The notes: generated by a model from the letters alone, not told the origin. Positions 43,750 through 57,221 are shown, counted from the first letter of the stretch. The stretch is 64,000 nucleotides of DNA from Hydrangea macrophylla (GCA_033977485.1 CM066995.1:46373736-46437735), one strand, 5' to 3'. Translations and numbers: made by a program.

Positions 43750-46700
43750 GCAGGTTAAGACTCTTTTAGGTATTTTATGTGGAAGAATAGTTGGGCTCAT
43801 CCAGTTGGATGTGCTCAGCTTCTGTTTAGAAGTTTTGCAAGAACGATTTTAACCTTGGCCATTGACCTTGAAACTTTCATCGTTCTTGGGATTTATGAGC
43901 TCGACGGCCTCATATGGAAAGATAGATTTAATGATAAACGGACCTGTCCACCAGGATCGGAGCTTTCTTGGGAAAAGGTGGAGGCGAGAGTCATACAGCA
44001 AGACTTTCTTCCCCAGCTTGAATATTTTTTAAAAGATCTTCCGATCATGTTCGCAGAGTCATACATATATCTACGGATTTCCTCGAGCTCTGCGAGTTGG
44101 AGTTTTCTTACCTGGTCTCCCTCTTTAATATCAAAGTTTAATGAGCGTGTTGCCCACTGTTCTTTATGTTCAATCTCAACAGGGAGGTGACATGCCTTTC
44201 TGTACACTAGCCTTATGGGGTCATTCCCATGTTTATTTTGTACATGGTACGGTATGCCTATAGAGCATCGGTCAATTTGTATGCCCAGTCTTTCCTGTTA
44301 GAACAAACCATTTTTTTTTAGACTATGTTTTATATCTTGGTTAGCCAATTCTACCTGCTCGTTAGTTTGTGGGTGATAAACTAGCGTGATCTTGTGATTG
44401 ACCCCGTATTTCTTGAGGAGTCACTCCAAGGGCATGTTACAAAAGTGTTTGCCTTGGTCACTTATTAACTCCCTCAGGGTTTCGAAATAGGACAGGATAT
44501 GTTCTTTTAGAAAGGACATTATTATTTATGGTCGTTGCATCACGTCGGTATCGCCTCTACCCATTTTGATATATACTCCACAGCTAGGAGTATGTATTCA
44601 CAACTATTCAATTTCGGGAACGGGCCCATGAAATCTATGCCCCAACAATCAAATATTTCAATTGTGATTATAGGAGTCAAGGGCATAGAATTCCTTTTTG
44701 AAATTGTACCAATCTTTTAACAGCATTGGCACGATTTGCAAAAGGAATAGGCATCCTTACATACAGTGGGCTAGTAAAAACCGTTGTATAAGACTTTTTG
44801 TGAGGTCTTTTGTAAAGTAAAGTGGTCACCACAGGCTTTTGAATGGCATGATGCTAGGATTACAATTATATCCTCATTCGGAAAGCAATGTCTGATGACC
44901 TGATCAGCGCAATATTTGAAAAGGTACGGGTCATCAAAGAAGAAGTGACGTGCAAACAAGAGGAATTATTTCTTATCTTGATTTGACCAATACTCGAGGG
45001 TTTCTCTTGTGACTAGATAATTTACTATATTTGCATACCAAGGCAAATTGGAAACAGTCATTAGTTGCTTATCTTGAAATTCATCCTTAATCGGTAATGG
45101 TTTAGTATTGCCAACAAACGTTAACCGAGACGAATGGTCCGCGACCACATTTTCTACTCCTTTCTTATCCTTGATTGTGAGATCAAACTCTTGGAGCAGG
45201 AGTATCTAGTAAATAAGCCTTTATTTTGCGTCTTTCTTGGATAACAATACTATAGCTAGTAGCTCTTTTTTGGTAGTTATATAATTCATTTGAGCTTCAT
45301 TCAGTGTTCGACTGACATAGTAGATAACGTATAGCTTATTATCCTTCCTCTATCCTAGAACTGCGCCAATAGCATAGTCGCTAGCATCGCACATCAGTTT
45401 GAAAGTTAAACTCTAGTGGGGTAACTGTATTATTTGTGCGGAGGTAAGGAGGTTTTTTAGTGCATCAAAAGAAGTTTGGCAACTTTTCGACCATTCAAAT
45501 GGTGTGTATTTGATAAGCAGTTGACAAAGTGGTCGGGAGATTGCACTAAAATTTTTGATAAATCGACGATAGAATCCCGCATGTCCCAAGAAAGAATGGA
45601 TGGCTTTGACTGTACGGGGGATAGGTAGATTCGAGATTATGTCGATTTTGGACTTATCCACTTGGATACCTTTACAGAAATTATATGGTCGAGGACTATT
45701 CCCTTGGTCACCATGAAGTGACACTTCTCCCAGTTTAATACCAGGTGTTTGTCCTCACATCTTGCTAACACCTGTTCAAGGTTTTCTAAGCAATTGTCAA
45801 AACTATGGCCAATCACAGAGAAATCGTCCATCAAGACTTTGAGTATTTGTTAGACAATGTCATTGAAGATACTTAACATGCACCGCTGAATGGTAGCAGG
45901 TGCATTGCATTAGCCGAAGGGCATACGATGGTAAGCAAAAGTATCGATGGGACACGTAAAAGTTATTTTCTCCTAATCTTCAAGAGCGATCTACATCTAA
46001 TTATATCCACTGTATCCGTCTAAAAAGCAGTAGTATTTGTGACCCGCCACTCGTTCTAGCATTTGGTCCATGAACGGCAAAGGAAAGTGGTCTTTTCGGG
46101 CCACAGTGTTTAGCTTTCTGTAATCGATACACATCCTCCATCCGGTGGGGACACGCATTGCTACCAACTCTCCATTTTTATTGGGAATGATCGTTATACC
46201 CACTTTTTTAGGGACTACTTGGGTCGGACTGACCCACAGACTATCAGAGATTGGATAAATTATCACAACGTTAAGTAATTTTAAAACTTCTTTTTTTACT
46301 ACCTCTTGCATGTTGGGATTTAGACGCCTTTGCATTTGTCCTGATGGTTTAGCGTCTTCTTCCAGATAAATTTTGTGGGTGCAAATGGACGGACTTATGC
46401 CTTTGAGGTCAACAATCGTTCATCCCAATGCTCCCTTATGATGTTTCAGCATTTGAACTAGTTTACCCTCTTGTTCAGAGTTTAAGGTGGATGAAATTAT
46501 AACCGAGTATGTTTTCTCAATTCCTAGGAAAGCATATTTGAGCTCCTTAGGAAGGTCCTTCAATTCCAAATCAGGGAGCTGGAAACTCGAGGGCATAATT
46601 AATTTTGTTTTCGGAGGCAACGGTTCATATGGGCTAACCCGCATGCATTCAGCTTTATCCTCCTCTATTGTCTCCATCATGAGGCAAATTTGATTAAGGT

Positions 46701-47861
46701 CAGCGTCCAGTGGAGTAGAATCGTTAGGTCGATAGACTGCGTCGAATTATGACACAACTACCTCCAAAGGATCTTTGTAATAGACAACATCAGCCTCATC
46801 CTCGATGACCATTTCGATGTAGTTTACTTCTTCTTCATCGTCATATTCTTCAGGTCGGGGATTGGAAAAGATTTTGACGTTTAAAGTAATATTTCTAAAT
46901 ACGATGGTCATCATACCACTTCTTATTTTTATCATGGCATCGATTGTGTTGGGGAATGGACGTCTGAATATCACCAGGATTTGTGCACATGGTTGGACAC
47001 GGGTTCAGTGTCTAAGATTATAAAATTGACTGGAAAAACAAACAAGTCTATTTGAACGAGGACGTCCTCGAGTATTCCTCTAGGGTATTACACCGACTTA
47101 TCTACCAGTTGTAGTGCATCTCGAGTAGGTTTAAGTTCACCCAACCCTAGTTGTTTTTTAACTGAGTATGGGAGCAAGTTTACACTTGCTCATAAATTGA
47201 GGAGTGTGTTATCTATTCTTTGATTCCCAATTTAACATGAGACAGTGGGAGTACCAGGGTCTTTGAGTTTTGGAGGCAGTTCATTTTGGATGATTGCACT
47301 CGCTTGGCAAATGACATATGCTTGTTTCTTCACACTCTGTCGCCTCTTGACCGTGCATAAATCTTTAAGATACTTAGCATAAGCTGGTACTTATTTGATT
47401 GCATCAAGGAGTGGAAGGTTTATTTTAACTTGTTTAAACAATTCCAAGAACTCTTGATTCTTTATCTCATTTTTGGGCTTCTTTAGCCTTTGAAGGTAAG
47501 GCAAGGGGAAAGGGCATTTAGGTAATTCATCCTTAATAGGCTCCTTTCCAGGCCTTCTCTCAACTTCTTCTGCTTCTTTAGGAGCTGCATCATTTGATTC
47601 TAATGGTTCATTATTAGTAGATGGCTCATCTTCCTGAGTAGAAGGTTGTTCTTTATTCACCACTTCAGGTGTAGAAAGAGGCATGTTGTGCCCTATAATC
47701 TTGCCGCTTCTTAGAGTAGTCACGGCTTTAGCATGTTCTTGATTATTGGGACCATTGTTGTATCCCTTAGGGTTTTGAAGTGGTTGGGCAGGAAACGTTC
47801 CACCTGATCCCTCTTGTTGTGCATCCATTCTCTCTAGCGTTGCAGCCATTTTACTAATCAT
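43750..47861 (-). pseudogene. Athila-2 pol
   Basis: Fragments in the same order as Athila-1: TLERMDAQQEGSGGTFPAQP at 47830, protease remnant RRPFPNTIDAMIKIRSGM near 46960, RT (MCIDYRKLNTVARKDHFPLP, DGYSGYN near 46000-46335, MMDDFSVIGHSFDN near 45820), RNase H, zinc-binding segment near 44780-44950, integrase core and C-terminus (NFDIKEGDQVRKLQLAELEE near 44130). About a dozen stops or frame changes separate them. A TAG occurs at the same Trp codon as the TAG at 23855 in Athila-1. Confidence 0.82.
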
Positions 47862-49212
47862 TTGAATTAACTATTGTGTTAAGTTCGTGTTAGAGAGTGG
47901 ATCTTCCTCTTGCACCTTTTTATGTGGTGGCATATTGACATTAGACTATTGATTATTAGAGGGTTGAGCTTGGATGTAGTTATTCAGTCTGTTTTGATTG
48001 CATTGTTGGGGCTGTCTATTATTTTGCCCTTGATATTGATTATTATTGTAGGGCTGTTGCTGATATTGGTTTTGGGTCCCAGTGTCGTTCTTCTAATCAA
48101 AAATGGGGTGATTCCGTCGATTGTTATTTTGAAACTTATTATTGTTACTGTAGGAATTCCCCGCCTCTCTATATCCTTGCATGGCGTTCATTTCCATGGG
48201 AGCCTGTTCTTATAATTACGGCACGTTGGGACAGTATTGAGTTATGTGTCCCAACATATTGCATGTGCCGCATGGTTCTTTAGGCAAAACCTGCCTAGAA
48301 CTCTCTCATTTCATTCCTAGCTCCTCTACCTTTCTTGCTAGTTCTTTGTATTTTGTCATTAGATAATCTTCACTTCTTAACTGATAAATATTGTTCTCCT
48401 CTATAACTGCTAGATGTGCACATGAAACCTCTTCAGAGTTAGACCATTCATCAGCATCTTTGGCTAACCACTCGAAGTGGGCTTCAGCCTCTTCAGTGTT
48501 TTTGCTAAGAAATGCACATGCGCTCATGGTTTCAACTAGTTTCTTCGTTTCACCATTTAGTCCTTCATAAAAGAAGCTAATGGTTCGCCACTTCTCATAA
48601 CCGTGATGTGGGCATGAGAGAAGCAAATCTTTAAAACGCTCCCAAATTTGAGTGAAGGTTTCATTGTTCTTTTGTTTGTAGGAGTTTATCTATCGTTTAA
48701 GTTTGGTGGTCATGCGAGGTGGGAAGAATTTCTTTAAAAATGCAATGTTCATCGCATGCCAAGTGAAGATTAAATTTGGCTTGAGGGTGACCAACCACGC
48801 TTTTGCTTTATCCTTCAGAGTGAAAGGAAATAACATTAAGCGTATCACATCTATAGGACAGTTTTGGGAGAATGTTTTACAAACATCCTCAAAATCCTTG
48901 ACATGTAGATATGCCTTCTCGCTCTCCATTCCATGAAAGGTTGGAAGGAGTTGAATCATTCCGTTGCGAAATTGAAATTCGCCCGCATGGGGTGGAATGA
49001 GAATACAAGAAGGCGTAGGTGCGTGTTCGGTTTGTATGAGATCGCGCAAGGAACGCAGAGAATTGTCAATAGGTACAACCACATTCTCACTATTTTCACT
49101 TTGAGTGTCACCCATTGAGTCTGTAGGTGTGGCTACGGGGTTGATTGAACTAGAAGAATCAGGCAAGTAGAAGGGATTTTCGAAAATATCTTTGATGGAA
49201 TTATCAGACATG
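47862..49212 (-). pseudogene. Athila-2 gag
   Basis: The start (complement of 49210-49212) gives MSDNSIKDIFENPFYLPDSS; then LPTFHGMESEKAYLHVKDFE, KKFFPPRMTTKLKR and, after a short break, CPHHGYEKWRTISFFYEGLN. This last region is open here and stopped in Athila-1. The zinc-knuckle region near 48280 and the Asn-rich tail follow with stops. The frame upstream of the ATG that reaches 49283 belongs to the Tat-C LTR. Confidence 0.82.
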
Positions 49213-49237
49213 AAAGGGAAAAGTCTAAAAAGGTTAC

Positions 49238-49853
49238 TGATACACCCAAAATCATCCCATGCCCAAGCGGTTCTATTCTGCAACTACTGACAAGCATCAT
49301 CCCGAGCGGTTTGGTCCACTTGTTGCCTCCCGAGCGGTTCATCCACAACCCGGCCAACAGGTCGGGAAGACCGCACAGGCACATCCCACTGCGGGAATAG
49401 CTCATCCGGGCCCACAACACATGCCCCAGAATATTCCAGGCAGTTTCCTACTCAAGATAGAAGACTTATGGAAAGTGGACATTGTTTCCTAATCCAATTA
49501 GGAAACCCCCACAATTGATGCCAATCAAGCTCAATTGGATTATATTTCCTTATCCATGTATGAGTAGGTCTCTTGCATCTATTAAACAGACCACTCACCC
49601 CCCTTCAAGGGGGCCGACTTTTCATTCTCTATAGCGGTCACCAACATGTCCGGCCGACCTACGGTAGCTCCAAAATATTGTTGGTTCACTACAGGTCCCC
49701 GGCTTTTTACAGTATAGTGAACGTGCTCAGACACACACATGGATGTAGGTACCTTCATTAATAGGACCGAACCACATACAAAAAACCAGTCTCTAACTCT
49801 CTCTCTCTCCTTAAATTGCTTTAATTTACTTTAACCAAATTGTGGCATCATCA
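49238..49853 (+). repeat. Tat-C 5' LTR
   Basis: TG/CA ends, preceded by the target duplication GTTAC and followed by the primer site TTGGCGCCATCTGTGGGAA at 49856-49874. Minus-strand frames over it (such as 49133-49420) are chance. Confidence 0.9.
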
Positions 49854-49914
49854 GCTTGGCGCCATCTGTGGGAAACGATAAGTTCTTCATCAAAAAATCT
49901 CTTGGCTGATAGCC

Positions 49915-51350
49915 ATGCCTTCGAAGAAGAGTGAGAAGACTGCACAGTAGGCCAACCGGGATGTTCCGCCGGCCCCGACACTGGCTGCGGCAATCGTGAC
50001 ATCTGAACAGATCACTGTGACCCTCACACAACTCTTGGAGGGCCATCGTCAAATCCAGCAACAGATCGAAGCCCTGCTTGCCCAGCAAAGCAGTCCTCCA
50101 GTGTCCGGGAAACGACCCGGGAATGTTGCACACGGTCGGGAACTGATCTTGACCAGACAACGTGCCCCAGCTAACCTGTCTAGCGTTGAGGATGCCAGAG
50201 ACATCAACAGTAGGCGTACTGCCCCGAGAGGAAAGGAAGGAACATATGGCCCGAGAATCAGTCCACGGTCACTCGGTCGAGAGCCGAGTTATCCCTAGGT
50301 GAACGATTACCCAGAGTCATAGCCGATCTCGATCCCAGAGGACAGCACACCGCCATGAAGAAGAAGGCTCTTCCACCAACCCGAGTAACCCCGCGGATAC
50401 CAGTCGGGAAGGAGTGGAAGCCCGAATCAAGGACTTGCAGAAGCAGGTTGATGGAGTGGCCAAAAAGCTTGGTCAAAATCGTGCTCAAATCAAGCCAATA
50501 CCGAGACAGAGTCACCGTTCTCCAGCCAGATCACGAGATTCTCCATCCCGCACAAATTCAAGCAGTCTCGCTTGGATTCATATAATGGCTCGGGGAGCCC
50601 AATCGACCATATCCGAACCTATAGGGCTCGGATGGCCCTGGCCACCCAAGCAGACAAGCTGTACTGTCTGGCCTTCCCCAGCACTTTGAAAGGCCTGGCC
50701 GCCCAATGGTTCTACTCCTTGAAACCCCGATCGATACGTAGTTACAGGCAACACAGCAAGCAGTTCATCAACTAGTTCACCGGTATGCATGAACGGCCAA
50801 AGCCTGACATGCGGCTATTGATGGTCTGACAACAGAATAATGAGTCCCTCAAGGAGTTCACCGACCGGTTCAACCAACAGAAGATTCAAATCTGCAGTCT
50901 GAACGAGACAGTCACCATCATAGCCTTCTACTCGGGAGTTCAACACACCAAGTGCGCCGCGTCGTTCCACAGAAATCGACCAAAAACTTTGGTTGAGCTC
51001 TCTGAGAGGGTTGGAAGATACATCGACAATGAAGAATTTCTAAAAACTAAAGACCCCGGGCAAATGGACGACGAGCCTTCCAATAGTAAGCGGAAGCGAG
51101 AACAGCCCGGGAAGAGCAACGCAAAGAAGCTCGATAGCTCTGGCCATTCTCTCAATTCACAATGGTCCGGGTCCGACAGCCCCGTCCCGACCTCTAGTTC
51201 ACAGCAGTCCGGGTCAGGCAGTCCTGACCGAACCTCCAGTTCATAGCAGGCAGGGTTCGGTAGTCCCGACCCGACCTCCAGTTTACATCGGTTAGGATCA
51301 AGTAATTCTGACTTTGCCTCCAGCACAGAGAAATCAAGAGCCCGACGATC
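49915..51350 (+). pseudogene. Tat-C gag
   Basis: MPSKKSEKTAQ opens at 49915; VTLTQLLEGHRQIQQQIEAL is a coiled coil. After two frame changes the gag core follows at 50572 (LDSYNGSGSPIDHIRTYRAR, PSTLKGLAAQWFYSL, ESLKEFTDRFNQQKI, VELSERVGRYIDNEEFL). The C-terminus has three copies of a Ser/Gly/Pro-rich repeat (SGSxSPxxTSSS) at about 51165-51290. Stops occur near 49948, 50298, 50775, 50828 and 51246. No zinc knuckle is evident. The match to the Tat-B gag is close. Confidence 0.78.
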
Positions 51351-51801
51351 TTGATCCGACCCCCTGTCTCCATCATTCTAGATGAGCCCGACTATAGTGG
51401 TACTTGCCTGATCACCACATGAGGCTCCATCGATTGTCAGAGAGCTCATACAAAGACCTCGGGCCTAACCCCGAGGCATCCAAAGACGTCGGGCCTAACC
51501 TTACGACGACCAAAGACCTCTGTTACGCAGTTGGCAAAAGACCTCGGGTTTACCCTTGGGGCACCGGCTTCGCTTAGGTCCAACCGACGATGGGGGCAAA
51601 CCCCTTAGGTGGCTGATGATGGCAAGCTTCAAAAGACCCTGCAACCACCATATTCCAGGTCGGTTACCTACAGTCATACCTCTGTAAGACCCTCGCCTTA
51701 GCGAAAGCTTGGGGACAAGACGGCGTAGTGAACTAAACAGGTAATCACATCGGGTATCTACAGGCCTCGCGGATAACCAAGTCAAAATCTTGAACAACCC
51801 G
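51351..51801. repeat. Tat-C 3' region repeats, left part
   Basis: Short units containing CAAAGACCTCGGGCCTAACC repeat at about 51450-51550, followed by GGTCCAACCGACGATGGGGG and CCACCATATTCCAGGTCGG, which are the inverse of the Tat-B repeats at 16990-17420. Confidence 0.65.
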
Positions 51802-51806
51802 AGCAC

Positions 51807-54754
51807 TGTGGATATCGCATTTTTCTAACCCACAGATTTTTCTTTTAAAATTCCTTTAAATTTCAGAACAAATGAGTCGCCACTTAATTTTTAGAAGGAA
51901 AATTAAGAAACCATTTTAAAGCAACTGATCTTTTGCGAAACCAAAGATTAACTAGGTCCGGGGATTATGGAATGAGAAGGGAAGGAGCCCATCGGACTAA
52001 AACACACCTTCTCATCCTATCTCGCGAAAGGCCTCTACTCAACATCCTTTTAATTGAATTACTAATCTAAGCATGCCCTCAACTAATACATATGTATATG
52101 TATACATTACACAAACATGTCAAAATGGTGTAAAATTACTAATCTACAAAATATCATTCAAAAGCCAAGTAATTCAAGTAGCAAGCAATATGATATGCAA
52201 TAAAGAACAAGAGAACTTACCCGGGATCCAGCCGCGAATATTAAACGTGCAATGCATGCGATTTAAATAAAAACTAGGAAAAGAGTCTCTAATCCATATA
52301 TACAAGTAAAGCAAAACCTAATTCTAAGGTGACGCGCGTTAAGTTGAAAAATCAATAAAATAAAGATAAACTAAAGAGGAGTTCAAGAAATCAAACCTTA
52401 ATAGCGCTACAAAACAAAGGGTTAGTCCACATGATATACAATATATAAAGTTGGATCTTAAATAACAATCCTAGACTTCTAGCTTAAATCTATCAAATGT
52501 AATTAAATCTAAAGCAACCAAGTCCTAATTATAAGTGTCAAGCCATATGAATCTGTACATGAAAAGAATAAATTGTTAGAGTACTCAATGATTTAGATCA
52601 CTTAAACTTTGAATTCAAGCTTAACTAATCATTATTGAATATGGTTTGAGCTCTAGGTCATAGGAAAGTCATTTGGATCATTATTTACAAAGTTGGTCAA
52701 ATCTGTCATAAAATTTTGAAAATTGCAGAGAGCAGACCAGATCTTTAAGAAAATAAAAAGCATGCTTCCCGTGGTTTGATCTTGATGATTTTTGGACACA
52801 AGATGACTCTGTGTGTCTAGTTTCCAAATCAAAAAGAAAATCAAAGTTTCAACGGTTAGATCTCTGGGAAAAGGACAACCACCAAACATCACTCAGACAT
52901 GTACAACTCTCTGTCCAGAGATTTTGTTTGATTTTTTAAAAATAGCAAAAAGATCATAAATGCTTTGTTCTTTTTAGGGTAGCTTCATAACACATTAATA
53001 TACTTAGAAAAAATTATTTTGGGTCACAAATACTTGATTAAGGTTCTGATTTGCTTATTTCAAAAGGGTGTTGCTGTTCTGAAACTCTGGGCAGATTATA
53101 GTGTCTTCACAAAACTCATGACCAAACCACTTTAAACATGAAATCTCCTTAAAACAAAAATTGCAGTGGTAGAACTTTGAGTTATTGACACTTTCCCATT
53201 GGTTTCACTTGATTCCAACGGTTAGATTTTGAACTAAAAATCTTTGATCAAAATCGGTTTATGAATCCACTATTTCATTGTCAAGTTCAACTTTTATTTG
53301 TTAACCCCAACTATTTGACCATGAAGTTGGACTTAAGCCAAACCATTTTCTCCTACCATTTGATGGTCATTGGAGGCTAAAGACCTTCATATTTGTTGAT
53401 TTCAAATAAAGTATGAATAGACTTCATGAAATCTTAAGATAATGAATCTAAACCATGGAGATGGGCTTAGACTCAAACTACTTTCTCCTACCATTTGATG
53501 GTCATTGGAGATGAAGACATGACTAATACTCATGAGTCTCAAAGGAATATAGAGAGGATTCCATGAAACATCAAGGTAGAGGACCTAAGTCATAAGTATG
53601 GACTTGGATCCATCTATTTGCTTATAAAATGAAGTGATGATCAAACTTTGACTCCCATGTGAAGCATAAGCTTACATAAGGTTCAAAAGATCAAACTCAA
53701 AAAATTTCAAGAGAGACATTGAAGATCTCCAAGAATTCCAAAAGAAATGTGTAAAAAAGAAGAAAACACAAGAATGAAAACACAAGGAAGAAAGAAAAAA
53801 ACACAAGGAAGAAAGAAAAAAACACAAGAATGAAAACATAACTAAAATTTAGAGGATCACCTCCAACTATCCTCAAAGCTTCTCTACTTTGAAGATCTTC
53901 CAAGCTCTTCTTCAAGCTCTCCCAAAACTCTCTATCTCTCTCAAATATGTGTTGTTATATTGGTATCTTTTGGTATATCCCCTTTCTCCTCTTGTATATT
54001 TTATGTCTCTCTTCCCTCTATGAAGATACCTCTTCTTATATAGACAAAAACACCTAGGTAATTTCAATGAATTCAGAGTAAAAGACAGGTGTAAATGCCT
54101 CATTTGGTGGTACAATACGTACTCCTTGAAAATAGACAGACTGCTACACAGGGCGGCATTTAAAAATCTCTTGCGGCAGTCAGTGGATGCCGCAACGGCA
54201 CTCCGTGAATGTCGCGGCGGCATTCCATGACTGCCGCGCGGTACTTATTGAGAGCCGCGGAAAACTATTAATGGCCGCGTTTTAGTCAGCCTTACTTTAT
54301 CAGTTTTTTTGTTTTTATCCGCATACACATACGTATTGTACCACAAAATACGGACTGTTAAAGCAAACGGCAGTCAGCAATTGTCGGCGGCACTCAGTAA
54401 ATGCCGGACCGGCATTCTGTGAGTGCCATCCGGCACTCACCGAATGTCGTTCAGCACTCACTGAGTGCCGCAAAATTTTACCGTGTGCCAGTTTTTGTTG
54501 AACTTCCCCTTTTAGGTCTTTTCCTTCCTCCTTTTTCTTAAAGAAACTTATTTTCGAAGATTTTTTTCCAAAAGTGATGTTTTATACCTGAATTCTCCTA
54601 AATACCTGGTATTTCAATCTGTGAAAATTTTACCGCGTTTGGAGAACTTTCTGAAGAGCTTAGAATACTTCGAATCTTTCGGTCCTTATCATCATTGGAC
54701 GTGGAGGTGACGCTCTCCTAAATTCGACGGTCGGTCAAAATCGGGGTGTCTACA
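51807..54754 (-). repeat. Solo LTR of the Ogre (Tat-A) family (2948 bp)
   Basis: The plus-strand ends are TGTGGATATCGC and GGGGTGTCTACA, flanked on both sides by AGCAC (51802-51806 and 54755-54759). The interior aligns to the two halves of the Tat-A LTR. No internal element sequence is present, so unequal recombination between the two LTRs of one element probably removed the rest. TATATAA (minus strand) is at 54042-54036. Small open frames in it are not genes. Confidence 0.92.
54036..54475 (-). promoter_or_regulatory. Ogre solo-LTR promoter region with two palindrome clusters
   Basis: Upstream (to the right) of the minus-strand TATA box lie clusters at about 54152-54260 and 54366-54475. They contain GGCACTCACTGAGTGCC and variants such as GGCATTCTGTGAGTGCC. 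The nearer cluster is about 110 bp from the TATA box. Confidence 0.55.
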
Positions 54755-54759
54755 AGCAC

Positions 54760-55354
54760 CTACAGTACTCAGAGGCATTAATTCTACTTAGGTCCAAACC
54801 GACGATAGAGGTGACTAAAATCTCTTAGGTTGGCCCATGATAGACGAGTGAAAAGGACCTTACAGCGACACGCTCTAGGTCGGCTCCACCAACATGGTAA
54901 AGCTCTTCTCCCAATAGTCTTGACGAAGGCTGGCTGGGCGAAAGACCACTATCCTGGGAGTTAACATAAAAGGACCCTAAAGCAATACGCTTTAGGTCGG
55001 CTTTTCCAACATAATCAAACTCTTTTGCCCACAACCTTAACGAAGGTTTACGGGTAGAAGATAACCATCCTGGGAGTTAATGCATTCAAAGACTCCGAAG
55101 TAGGCCGAGTCTCAACTCTCGGTCACTTCCCGAGCATTCAAAGACTCCGAATTAGGCCGGGTCTTAACTCCCGGTCAGTTCCCGAGTACTTAAAGTCCCA
55201 AGCTAGGCTGGGTCTTAACTCTCAACCAGTTCTTGGGGACTCACCAGGCTCAGAAGCCCTGAGACATCTTCCCCGAGCACTCAGACTGGTATCAAGAAGA
55301 TTTCTAAACTTGCCCCGATATAGCATCCAACCAACCTTGGAAATGGGGGGCAAT
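54760..55354. repeat. Tat-C 3' region repeats, right part, and polypurine tract
   Basis: Two related units (TAGGTCGGCT..CCAACAT..TC near 54880 and 54995) and three units with CAAAGACTCCGAAGTAGGCC near 55085-55210 repeat about every 60-110 bp. GGAAATGGGGGGCAAT at 55339-55354 is the polypurine tract before the 3' LTR. Confidence 0.65.
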
Positions 55355-55978
55355 TGATACACCCAAAATCAGCCCATGCCCGAGCGGTTCTATTCTGCAA
55401 CTACTGACAAGCATCATCCCGAGCGGTTTGGTCCACCTGATGCCTCCTGAGCGGTTCATCCACGACTCGGCCAACAGGTCGGGAAGACCGCATAGGCACA
55501 TCCCACCACGGGAACAGCTCATCCGGGCCCACAACACATGCCCCAGAATGTTCCAGGCGGTTTCCTACTCAAGATAGAAGACTTATGGAAAGTGGACATT
55601 GTTTCTTAATCCAATTAGGAAACCCCCACAATTAATGCCAATCAAGCTCAATTGGATTATATTTCCTTATCCATGTATGAGTAGGTCTCTTGCATCTGTA
55701 AAAGAGACCACTCACCCCCCTTCAAGGGAGCCGACTTTTCAACAGCACCTCTATAGCGGTCACCAGCATGCCCGGCCGACCTATGGTAGCTCCAAAATAT
55801 TGTTAGTTCACCACAGGTCCCCGGCTTTTTATAGTATAGTGAACGTGCTCAGACACACACGTGGACGTAGGTACCTTCATTAACAGGACCGAACCACATA
55901 CAAAAAACCAGTCTCTCACACTCTCTCTCTCTCTCCTTAAATTGCTTTAATTTACTTTAACCAAATTTGGCATCATCA
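55355..55978 (+). repeat. Tat-C 3' LTR
   Basis: TG/CA ends; homologous to 49238-49853 with several single-base differences and a small insertion near 55741. GTTAC follows at 55979-55983. Confidence 0.9.
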
Positions 55979-56019
55979 GTTACTAAACCTAAAGAAAAAG
56001 AAAAAAGAAAAACAGAAAT

Positions 56020-57207
56020 AGATGAAGAAAGTTATTGAAGAAAAATGCCTTAAGGCTTAAAAACCTTCAAAGTGGTTTGCAAAAATTATTGAAGAAAAAT
56101 GCCTTAAGGCTTAAAGTTAAAAAACTGTTTTGACAAACTGAGCATATGGGGACAGCTTGATAACAAATCTTGAAAACAGAAAGTCTAGGAATATTGCAAA
56201 GGATCAACCCAAGAATCTGAAGGTTCGATCGATTGATGCGCTTTCGATCGATCGAACATCATCATCTCTCAATCGATTGAAATGCCTTTGATCGCTTGAC
56301 TATATCTCTACTTCGATTGATCAAACTAACTTCGATCGATCAAACACAGGTTTTATTCTGCTGTATGGCAAAGGCTAGAGATCATTGTTTCATCGTGATC
56401 TCCCAACTCTGGGACTGCTCAAACATGGTCTGAAGTACTGCAGATTTGTTTTTAATGTAAAAGTTCATTAAGGTCTTGTTTGTTTGCGATTTAAACATGC
56501 AAATTATTAAAACTACGGATTTTTTCGCTACTACTATGAAAAACTATGATTATAACAGTTTAAACTACGAGATTAAACAAACAGAATATGAATTACTGAG
56601 ATAAAAGAACCTGGAACATATAACTTTGATTGACTTACTGAAAAACCAAGCCAAAACCAATATTCAACCTTGAAAAACCTACAAAACCAAAAGTAAATCT
56701 CTCTATCTCTCTATAAACTGTCAAAACTAAAGTTGGGCATCCTCTAGGACGTGTTTATAACCAATATTTATACTAAAACCTAAAACTAGGGTTGATTACA
56801 ATACGTCTACTGCGTGCGTGTAAGTTTCTAATAAAAGCATGTTCGATCAATCGAACTTCACTCGATCGCTTGAACCTTGAATTATTCGAACGCTTGAACA
56901 TCCTTCGATCGATCGAAACCTCGATCACTTGACAGTTCTTCGATCGCTCGAACTCCACTTTTCATCTTGAATTATCTTGTTTATAATCAAGCTTTTCTTT
57001 TTATCCCGTTATTCATTCCTAATCACAACACAGCAGCATATCTGCACAAAATAACAACTAAAACAACACAACTTATCATAGATTTGTCACATTGTCTATA
57101 AACTGGCATTATAGCACAAATTTCAGATAAAACAGAGAATTGTAAACTATAACCATATATTTCCTTATTTTAGTGTGGTTGTATTTTACAAATACCCCCG
57201 CTTGTCA
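56020..57207 (-). repeat. Athila-2 5' LTR, partial
   Basis: Minus-strand start TGACAAGCGGGGGTATTTGT corresponds to TGCAAAGCGGGGG of Athila-1. TATAAATA lies at 56772-56765 with a palindrome cluster upstream at 56842-56954 and another downstream at about 56224-56345. The LTR end is missing, and a 29-base segment (GAAGAAAAATGCCTTAAGGC and flanks) is duplicated at 56035 and 56090. Confidence 0.82.
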
Positions 57208-57221
57208 GCCCTATTAATTAA

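Larger units (their letters stand above)
49238..55978 (+). mobile_element. Tat-C: short gag-only Tat derivative with a nested solo LTR
   Basis: LTRs at 49238-49853 (616 bp) and 55355-55978 (624 bp) share TGATACACCC...GCATCATCA ends, and GTTAC occurs on both sides (49233-49237, 55979-55983). The internal part has a primer site, gag and repeats related to the Tat-B 3' region, but no protease, RT or integrase. Without the solo LTR it is about 3.8 kb. By eye the LTRs differ at over 30 positions plus small indels, about 5%. It would need enzymes from a full-length Tat. Confidence 0.9.
42789..57207 (-). mobile_element. Athila-2: old minus-strand Athila, interrupted by Tat-C
   Basis: From right to left: partial 5' LTR (57207-about 56030), leader, gag start at 49212, pol, small spliced frame, then truncation near 42789; env-like and 3' LTR are absent. 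Tat-C (49238-55978) with its GTTAC duplication lies in the leader, 25 bases before gag. A deletion removed the LTR end and primer site between about 56020 and 55990. Stops and frameshifts are spread through all genes, more than in Athila-1. Confidence 0.85.
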
